Origin: Dysosmobacter sp. Marseille-Q4140
Lineage (GTDB): Bacteria > Bacillota > Clostridia > Oscillospirales > Oscillospiraceae
Length of the DNA: 64,000 nt
Reading direction: 5' to 3'
Assembly (NCBI GenBank): GCA_018228705.1
Contig: CP073694.1
Coordinates: 744,001-808,000 of the forward strand
Below are positions 58,432 through 64,000 of the stretch, in pieces; the stretch's first letter is position 1, and every line of letters begins with the position of its first letter. Both the position numbers and the translations under genes were made by a program. The notes under the pieces were generated by a model. That model made no database searches and was not told the DNA's origin. It worked only from the letters and a program-made list of their open reading frames with translations.

Positions 58432-60450
58432 TTAGAAATTCATGCGGGGCTCCTCATGATCATCCGGCATGTGGCCCATAGCGATCCGCAGTTCCTGCAG
58501 CTCCCGCCACCGCTTCCGGTCGATCTGGAGTCCCTGAAAGACCTGATCCTGTTTGCAGTTGTGCTCGAAGATCCGGCTCATGTGGTGGAGCATCCTGGTG
58601 ACTGCCATCGCCGCTGGCAGGAAGGGCACCCGTTCCGGCTCCTTCGTCAGTGCCTCGGCGCGGCTGTCCCCCTGTGCGGCGGCCCGGCCCAGCAGCTCCA
58701 TGGCAAGATCCCGGTCATGCAGGACGCCGGTCCCCAGCAGATGCAGTCTGCCCAGGGCATACTGCGCCGCTGGATTTCCTTGCTTTGCCGCGCGCTCCAG
58801 CCAGTGCGCAGCCTCCTCCGGCTTTCCCTGCTTGAGCAGCAGAGCGGCCAGGGCATTCTGCGCGAAGGGATTCTCCTTTTCGACAGCCAGCCGGAACCAG
58901 TGTTCCGCCTCCGCATCGTCTGCCTCCACACCGAGGCCGTTGGCATACAGCCTTGCAATCCGATACTCTGTCTGGCTGCTGGGCATCGCCTGCTCCTTTT
59001 CCCGGAAGACTGCCAGCGCCTTTGCATACCACTCCCGCGCCTTTTCCGGGTCGGGATCACTGTCCGGCAGAAGGCCCTCACGGTAGATATGGCCTAGGTC
59101 ACACATGGCCTGGGCGTTTCCATCCTTGGCCTCCAGCAGAAGAAGACGGTACGCGCGCTCGTAATCCGGCGGTGTGGTGTCACTGCCGCGGAGGTATTTT
59201 TTGGCTGTCCAATACCGCCGTTCCCTGCTGAACAGGGACGGCGCTTCGCTGTCATCTTTCTTCGGCTTCTCCGTCCCCGTGACATCTGGCTCGATCTCAC
59301 CTGCGATCTCATCTGACTCTGACTGGACCAGCTCCTTCGACATCCGCAGCGTCTCCCGGATGACCATGTTGCGCACGCTCTTGAATTCCTTCTGTGCGGA
59401 CAGCGGAAGGCGCGGCGGGAGGTCCTTCGAATATGTGCTGAGGACTTTCTCCCGCAACTGCTGCCAGAGCTCATAGGCATGGGAGACATGCGGGTCCTGG
59501 GCCAGCTCCTCAACGATCTGATCCACCGTGAGCTTCACATCGGGCGGTAGGTAGCCATAGACCTTTTTCCCTTTGACGTGACGGAGCTGCTCGTCCAGCT
59601 CCAACGTCAGCTTTTCCAGCCGCTTGTTCTGGATGGTGCCGCTGGCCATCTGCCGGATGGATTCCACCATGGCGTTCGCCGCTTCCTTTCCAAGCTGATC
59701 CCGCCACATCGTCTGCTCCTCATAGACACTGATGAGCTCCTGACGGTAGATCTGCCGGGCGAATACTGACTTAAGCTGCCGGATGCCCTGCTTTGTGAGA
59801 TACCCCTCTTGGGGATCAGTGGAGAATACCACCATGTGGATATGGACGCTTTTCTCCTTCTGGTGAAAGGCCGCATACCACCGGAGGTGGTCCGGGTGGA
59901 TCTTGAAAGCGTGGGCAATATCGCAGATGTTCGCGTTGACCAGCGCCTGCCAGTTGGCGGCGTTATCATAACTCAATCGCTCTGCGTCTTCCCGGCGCAG
60001 TGCGATCACCGGCGTCCACACATTACCGGGATGCTCCGCCACCTCCCGGACTGCAGCCGCGAGATTATGCACCTTCCCACGCGCGTCCCACAGGCCGTGT
60101 TCACCCGACAGCTGGACGCCGGGTCGATGAGCAATGTAGTCCAGGAAGTTTTCCCGCTGATCCAGGGACTCCACGAAGCTCTCCCGCACTTGACGGATGA
60201 ACTCATTGGCTCGTTCTCTCGTTGGCTGATCCCGGTAGTCGTCATACTCCAGCAGGTCCTCAGCCTCTGGGAAGGTGCGGAGGAGACGCCCGATATATGC
60301 CTGCTGTTTTTTCGTGGCAGGGAATCCGCCGTGCTGATCTGTCAGCAGCTCCACTCCTTCTCTTGTGGCGACGTATCGCATTCGGTGAGCGAGATGCGCC
60401 GCATCCCTACCACCCTTGAGATAGGGCGCGATCAATACGATCCGTGCCAT
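58432..60450 (-). CDS. MobP3-type relaxase with Sel1-like repeats
   Basis: A 672-residue relaxase. N-terminal domain: MARIVLIAPYLKGGRDAAHL, with RYVATREGVE carrying the likely catalytic Tyr, and the metal-binding histidine motif EKSVHIHMVVFSTDPQEG near residue 215. The C-terminal third (residues 430-610) contains Sel1-like repeats: AMCDLGHIYREGLLPDSDPD, RIARLYANGLGVEADDAEAE, NALAALLLKQGKPEEAAHWL, AQYALGRLHLLGTGVLHDRD. The relaxase nicks oriT and leads the strand into the recipient; the Sel1 part is a probable protein-contact tail. It overlaps the MobC-like gene by 19 bp. Confidence 0.92.
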   Translation of the reverse strand: MARIVLIAPYLKGGRDAAHLAHRMRYVATREGVELLTDQHGGFPATKKQQAYIGRLLRTFPEAEDLLEYDDYRDQPTRERANEFIRQVRESFVESLDQRENFLDYIAHRPGVQLSGEHGLWDARGKVHNLAAAVREVAEHPGNVWTPVIALRREDAERLSYDNAANWQALVNANICDIAHAFKIHPDHLRWYAAFHQKEKSVHIHMVVFSTDPQEGYLTKQGIRQLKSVFARQIYRQELISVYEEQTMWRDQLGKEAANAMVESIRQMASGTIQNKRLEKLTLELDEQLRHVKGKKVYGYLPPDVKLTVDQIVEELAQDPHVSHAYELWQQLREKVLSTYSKDLPPRLPLSAQKEFKSVRNMVIRETLRMSKELVQSESDEIAGEIEPDVTGTEKPKKDDSEAPSLFSRERRYWTAKKYLRGSDTTPPDYERAYRLLLLEAKDGNAQAMCDLGHIYREGLLPDSDPDPEKAREWYAKALAVFREKEQAMPSSQTEYRIARLYANGLGVEADDAEAEHWFRLAVEKENPFAQNALAALLLKQGKPEEAAHWLERAAKQGNPAAQYALGRLHLLGTGVLHDRDLAMELLGRAAAQGDSRAEALTKEPERVPFLPAAMAVTRMLHHMSRIFEHNCKQDQVFQGLQIDRKRWRELQELRIAMGHMPDDHEEPRMNF

Positions 60451-60872
60451 GTGCCGTCATCTTCCAACCGGCGCTGCTGATCCAGCGCATCGTCGAAGCT
60501 GATCTGACCATTGGTGCGCATCACTTCGTCCACGGCATAGCCGCGCAGCTCGCGGCGGTTGATGGGGGCCGTATGGAAGTGCGCGGCGATGGTATGTCCC
60601 ATCATATTCATTTCCACACACCACTTGAAAATCAGACTGCGGAGACGGTTGGCGTTGTCGGCCACAATCCCGCGAAGTGTGTCCACCAGAGCGTGGGACA
60701 AAAACTCGGAGGTATCCTCCGATGCCAGATACCCCATATAGAACCGGAGAGCCTTCTCCGTGAACTCACCCCGACTCTTGCAGTTGTCCGATTCCAACCA
60801 GCCATCCATACGGCTGACAAGGCCCGGTTTCAGCCAAACTGTGATTTTGATTCGTTTTTCTTCTTCCATAGC
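60432..60872 (-). CDS. MobC-like relaxosome accessory protein
   Basis: A 146-residue protein starting with a ribbon-helix-helix-like strand (MEEEKRIKITVWLKPGLVSR), then helices SRGEFTEKALRFYMGYL and HALVDTLRGIVADNANRLRS. Such proteins bind oriT and load the relaxase. Start 60872 follows AAAAGGAGATGCT. Overlaps the relaxase gene start. Confidence 0.8.
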   Translation of the reverse strand, partial: AMEEEKRIKITVWLKPGLVSRMDGWLESDNCKSRGEFTEKALRFYMGYLASEDTSEFLSHALVDTLRGIVADNANRLRSLIFKWCVEMNMMGHTIAAHFHTAPINRRELRGYAVDEVMRTNGQISFDDALDQQRRLEDDGTWHGSY

Positions 60873-61243
60873 ATCTCCTTTTACCACGGCGGTGAAAAAG
60901 GCAGTCAAAGCCTTGAAACACCGGCATTTTTGAAATCCACCACCGCTGTAAAAATCGGAAAGCCCGAAAACCGACGGCGGTGTCCAAATCGCTGAAAGCC
61001 CCGCACTGCGGGGCTTTGTGGCCGGACCGCCGTGTTTACCACGGCGGTCCTTTATCTAGTACTTTTTTCGGCCGGCTCTCAGGGGGCCAAACGCCCCTGA
61101 AAACCGTTCCAAACAGGGCATTGAGCCCCAGCAGGTCCCCTTACCTCACCCCAGGGCTTTCTCGGCTGCACAGGGCCCGACAGGGCCTAGCAAAGGGGAA
61201 GGCTGACCATCGGTCAGAAGGAGCCTCTCGCGCAGGGCCAGTA
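60873..61243. other. Hairpin-rich intergenic region, candidate oriT
   Basis: A 371-bp region upstream of the MobC-like and MobP3 genes. It contains AAAGCCCCGCA-C-TGCGGGGCTTT (60995-61017), GGACCGCCGTG-TTTAC-CACGGCGGTCC (61024-61050), CAGGGG-GCCAAACG-CCCCTG near 61080, and several ACCGCCG-type repeats with the related CCACGGCGGTG and CCGACGGCGG. Inverted repeats next to the relaxase genes are typical of oriT. No gene was seen. Confidence 0.55.
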
Positions 61244-62344
61244 TCATGGTCCTTTCATCTGCAGCTCCGGCCCCTTGGGCTTGGGCGCCGACTGAACCTG
61301 CTTCATCTCCTCCTGCCACTGTTTTCGGACATCCGCCAGCGGCATCTCCATCTCCTGCTGGCAGTATGCATCCATCTTCCGCAGCAGCCAGCCACGCTCA
61401 TCCTCGTTGAGTGGATAGATGCAGTCGTCGTTGGAGCCGTCGCCTCGGCACAGCGTCACCTGCAATGCAGGACACACCTCGCCAGTCCGCAGATCGTATT
61501 CCGCATAGACGTTCACATAGTCGTCGTTCTCCATACTCGTCACGCTTGTCCCGAACACAGCGTCCGGATCGAACACTGCCGGCATGTAGAAATTCAGGAC
61601 ATGACCGTACTCACTGATCTCTCCATCAAACGAGATCTCGAAGGGTTTGAGCCGCCTGCTGCCGCACAGCACCTGTGGCTCCTCCACCTTGGCCTGCTCC
61701 ATTTCACACCGGAGCTCCTTGCCGTCCAGTCGGTCCAGGAAGATCCGCCAACGGTCAGAATTCGTCCGTCTTTGTTTGCGGAATGCGAAATAGGCAGCGC
61801 TGCACACATCCTTGGCCGCGTATGTCTGCCACCCCTTGTCGATATGTACAGCGGAGAAGGTTCCCTGATCCAGATCGATATCGAATGCACCTGTCACCCG
61901 GCCAGAGTTGGTGAACCGCTCATCCACGTATGCTTCGAATTCAGCGGGAGTCAGATCCACGCGCTTCCGAAACGAATACGCAAAGCTCTTGCCTTGACTG
62001 GGCTGGTCCTGCATGGACCGGACATAGTTTCGGAGGAGACAACCGGCATCCAGAAACTCGATACTATTGTTGATAAGGAAACGAGTTTCCTCTCCATGTT
62101 CTTTGATGTGGAAGATAGCGAAGTGTCTGGATGCTTCCCATTTTGCATGATCTGCTGCCTTCTCCTCTTCAATCCTGCGCGCTACCTGAGCCCGAACATC
62201 AGAGGGGACCATCTCCTCGTAGGCTTTGTCCACTTGCTGCTGCAGATACTCCGTCACGGTTAAGCCCTTTTCCTTGAGGGCATCGCTCAACGCCGCCTCC
62301 TCATACTCATTCAGCCAGAGGTCCAGTTCCACAGACCCACTCAT
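61244..62344 (-). CDS. ICE accessory protein, paralogue-like 1
   Basis: A 366-residue protein with an N-terminal helical RHH-like part (MSGSVELDLWLNEYEEAALS; LKEKGLTVTEYLQQQVDKAY) and a middle domain with RHFAIFHIKEHGEETRFLIN. The same domain order recurs in the next gene (LAVCSIQDHGREEKFCTTYF). Function unknown; common beside relaxase genes. Confidence 0.55.
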   Translation of the reverse strand: MSGSVELDLWLNEYEEAALSDALKEKGLTVTEYLQQQVDKAYEEMVPSDVRAQVARRIEEEKAADHAKWEASRHFAIFHIKEHGEETRFLINNSIEFLDAGCLLRNYVRSMQDQPSQGKSFAYSFRKRVDLTPAEFEAYVDERFTNSGRVTGAFDIDLDQGTFSAVHIDKGWQTYAAKDVCSAAYFAFRKQRRTNSDRWRIFLDRLDGKELRCEMEQAKVEEPQVLCGSRRLKPFEISFDGEISEYGHVLNFYMPAVFDPDAVFGTSVTSMENDDYVNVYAEYDLRTGEVCPALQVTLCRGDGSNDDCIYPLNEDERGWLLRKMDAYCQQEMEMPLADVRKQWQEEMKQVQSAPKPKGPELQMKGP

Positions 62345-63075
62345 CGTTTCATTCCTCCCTCCATGCCGCCCATCCGCAGGCCGGTCATCTTCTGCCGCTC
62401 CAGCCAGAGCGGGTTATAGTCCACGGTCACTTCCCGTTGGTCGGTATCGAAGGTAATCTTCGCTGCCACCGCCGGACACTGTGCAAAGGCACTTTCCATT
62501 GCTCGGATCAAGCTCGGCCTGCGCTGGTCCAGGATTCTCCTTCCCGATGGCGCATCGACATCCACCTGCAAATCCGCCGTGAGGTTCTTCAGCGCAAAGG
62601 CCGTGGTGGTGTCGTGCTGTCCTGCATACTCCACCGCGCGGTGGAGTGCATCGCCCGGAGAGAAGGAACCGAAGTACGTGGTACAGAATTTCTCCTCCCT
62701 GCCATGATCTTGAATCGAGCAGACCGCCAGCGGGCTGAGTGCTCCATTGTCAACCCTGCGCGCATTAAAAAATCCCATGAGCCATCCTTCATAGGCCATC
62801 TGCTGTACCTGATCTACCGGAACGCCGCCCTGTACGCAAATTGCAGCGGCCACCATTTCATCCGGCAGGATCATATTTTGTTCGTCAATCATCTTCGGGA
62901 TGCTCGCCAGGGTATCCTGCCCGAAATTATTTGCAACGAACCGCAGGCTCGCCAGATACTCCTCATAGAAGACGATCTCGTTCTCCTCCGCAAAGTCGAT
63001 CAGCCTTTTCGCCAGCTGCGGGTCAGGCGAAGGGAGAACCTCGTCAAGCTCCCGCTGAAATTCATATTGATCCAT
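62341..63075 (-). CDS. ICE accessory protein, paralogue-like 2
   Basis: A 244-residue protein (MDQYEFQRELDEVLPSPDPQ) with VCSIQDHGREEKFCTTYFGS, a segment paralogous to HIKEHGEETRFLINNSIEF of the downstream gene. Start 63075 follows ATGGAGGTACCC. It overlaps the downstream gene by 4 bp. Function unknown. Confidence 0.55.
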   Translation of the reverse strand: MDQYEFQRELDEVLPSPDPQLAKRLIDFAEENEIVFYEEYLASLRFVANNFGQDTLASIPKMIDEQNMILPDEMVAAAICVQGGVPVDQVQQMAYEGWLMGFFNARRVDNGALSPLAVCSIQDHGREEKFCTTYFGSFSPGDALHRAVEYAGQHDTTTAFALKNLTADLQVDVDAPSGRRILDQRRPSLIRAMESAFAQCPAVAAKITFDTDQREVTVDYNPLWLERQKMTGLRMGGMEGGMKR

Positions 63076-63093
63076 GGGTACCTCCATTATGTA

Positions 63094-63459
63094 TCACATT
63101 CTGATGATCCTGAAGCCGAATGCATCCTGCACGTCCTTCTGCGTGAGGGCCTCCGGCTGCGCAAACTGCTGCTGGAAGTGGGCGAGGTCCTCCTGACTCA
63201 AAGAGCAGAGGTTCCCCTCGAGGTCGCTGTTTGCCAGGAAGAACGTTCCCGCGATCACGTCCTGGCCGACCCTTCGATTCGGCTCCAGCCCCAGCAGTTT
63301 CCCTTCCTCGTTACACACCAGGCATGCCCCCTGATAATCAACGATCTCAATGTGACCGCCCACCAGCTCCTGCATGGCTCTCAGTGTGTTGGGAATGGTA
63401 ATCTGCTCAGGCGCCTTGCCAGGCTCCACCTTCAATACGGTGATCTCATTTTCATTCAT
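63094..63459 (-). CDS. DUF3846 protein
   Basis: A 121-residue acidic protein matching DUF3846: ITVLKVEPGKAPEQITIPNT, QELVGGHIEIVDYQGACLVC, NEEGKLLGLEPNRRVGQDVI. A widespread ICE/plasmid family of unknown role. Start 63459 (MNENEITV) preferred. Confidence 0.85.
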   Translation of the reverse strand: MNENEITVLKVEPGKAPEQITIPNTLRAMQELVGGHIEIVDYQGACLVCNEEGKLLGLEPNRRVGQDVIAGTFFLANSDLEGNLCSLSQEDLAHFQQQFAQPEALTQKDVQDAFGFRIIRM

Positions 63460-63718
63460 GATGCTGTTCCGCTCCCGGTTCAATAGGAGCTTCCTCCTTC
63501 TTTATTTCTTTTTGAGGCCGGGGACGCCTGGGCCTGGCAGCGGGTGGATTTTTCCGCTCCAGGTACTCCCGCACTGCCTCCGGCACCTTCTCCTCATAGA
63601 GTTGCTGGAGCGACTCTGCCATCTTCTTTTTCACTGTAGTCCGCTCCTTTTGCAGGCAGTATTCCAATGCCTCCAGCTTGTCCGCCTCAAAGGACAACTC
63701 GATACTGACCTTTTCCAT
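63452..63718 (-). CDS. DUF6103 family protein
   Basis: An 88-residue protein: MEKVSIELSFEADKLEALEY then LQKERTTVKKKMAESLQQLY and a Pro/Arg-rich tail PAARPRRPRPQKE. Matches DUF6103, often next to DUF3846 in ICEs. RHH-like start, function unknown. Confidence 0.8.
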   Translation of the reverse strand: MEKVSIELSFEADKLEALEYCLQKERTTVKKKMAESLQQLYEEKVPEAVREYLERKNPPAARPRRPRPQKEIKKEEAPIEPGAEQHHE

Positions 63719-63740
63719 ATCTGCTCGTCAGCTCCTTTCC

Positions 63741-64000
63741 TCAGTCATAGCTGATATATGGGATCTCCAACCATGCAGTCCAGTTGCGTTGGCTGAGCTG
63801 CGTCTTGACGACACCGTACTTGGTACCCATAGCCTCAATGACCTGCCCATTGCCAATGTAGACGCCGATGTGTCCGCTGTGCCAGACAGCGAGACCCGGA
63901 ACCTCCGGGATGGTGTCAATGCTCCCCTTCACCTTTGCGTTGCGGTACATGGCATCCGCACCGATGTCCGGCATCCCGTTGGTTCCATATCGGATGGTGA
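63741..64000 (-). CDS. NlpC/P60 cell-wall hydrolase (partial, start beyond window)
   Basis: C-terminal part of an NlpC/P60 peptidase: AVWHSGHIGVYIGNGQVIEA, with the catalytic His in HIGVYIGNG, then MGTKYGVVKTQLSQRNW and terminal LEIPYISYD. Used by ICEs to open the cell wall for the transfer channel (VirB1/CwlT-type). The catalytic Cys lies outside the window. Runs off the right edge. Confidence 0.88.
   Translation of the reverse strand, partial: TIRYGTNGMPDIGADAMYRNAKVKGSIDTIPEVPGLAVWHSGHIGVYIGNGQVIEAMGTKYGVVKTQLSQRNWTAWLEIPYISYD

Noticed and set aside
1..64000. CRISPR array, tRNA or rRNA genes
   Set aside because: No regularly spaced repeats and no cloverleaf or rRNA-like segments were noticed; a covariance search would settle it.

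Overview
The window looks like part of an integrative conjugative element (ICE), or a stack of related mobile modules, from a gut Clostridia species (Oscillospiraceae/Lachnospiraceae type). The reasons are a large serine recombinase, a MobP3-type relaxase next to a VirD4-like coupling protein and a TOPRIM primase, small ICE families such as DUF3846 and DUF6103, an NlpC/P60 hydrolase, Gram-positive ribosome binding sites, and overall moderately high G+C with A+T-rich islands. No rRNA, tRNA, CRISPR array or housekeeping operon was seen.

Layout. (1) 1-5.3 kb: serine recombinase (cut by the window edge), a SHOCT-like mini-gene, a sigma-like regulator, an ArpU/RinA-like regulator, an ImmR/ImmA-like repressor and metalloprotease pair with recognisable operators, and a WYL-domain regulator. 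(2) 5.4-47.9 kb: an uninterrupted run of about 55 minus-strand genes, spaced by overlaps or gaps of at most about 130 bp. It is almost wholly made of families known as immunity proteins of polymorphic toxin systems (SUKH/SMI1, SUFU, barstar, DUF2185/Imm33-like, DUF4253, DUF4261, DUF4241, DUF2262, NTF2-fold, Imm26-, Imm32-, Imm51-like, DKNYY, ankyrin, LRR and HEAT proteins, CbrC) plus nucleic-acid repair or ADP-ribose enzymes (RtcB, KptA/Tpt1, NADAR). One gene encodes an 1863-residue protein that strings several immunity domains together. (3) 47.9-50.3 kb: a leader with terminator-like hairpins and a TATAAT box for the array, then a divergent XRE-SLOG-XRE group and a DUF6809-like gene. (4) 50.4-55.4 kb: a cassette with an ABC exporter, a coiled-coil protein and mini-genes, bracketed by a 92-bp imperfect direct repeat. 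(5) 55.4-64 kb: mobilisation genes (winged helix, VirD4, primase, MobP3, MobC-like), an intergenic zone with hairpins that may hold oriT, and ICE accessory genes.

Interpretation. The central block is best read as an orphan polyimmunity (acquired interbacterial defence) island carried by a mobile element: many single-gene antidotes to contact-dependent or secreted toxins of competitors, with no toxin gene visible. What is unusual is the size, the continuous co-orientation behind one candidate promoter with an attenuator-like leader, the multi-domain giant protein, and the inclusion of RNA ligase, RNA 2'-phosphotransferase and NADAR genes. These suggest that the island may reverse toxin damage to RNA or DNA as well as block toxins. 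Gene remnants at 41.5-42.3 kb and 22.5 kb and A+T-rich insertions show that it grows by gene insertion and loss.

Family names come from recognising sequence patterns by eye; no database search was run. Functions for the many genes labelled unrecognised rest only on context.
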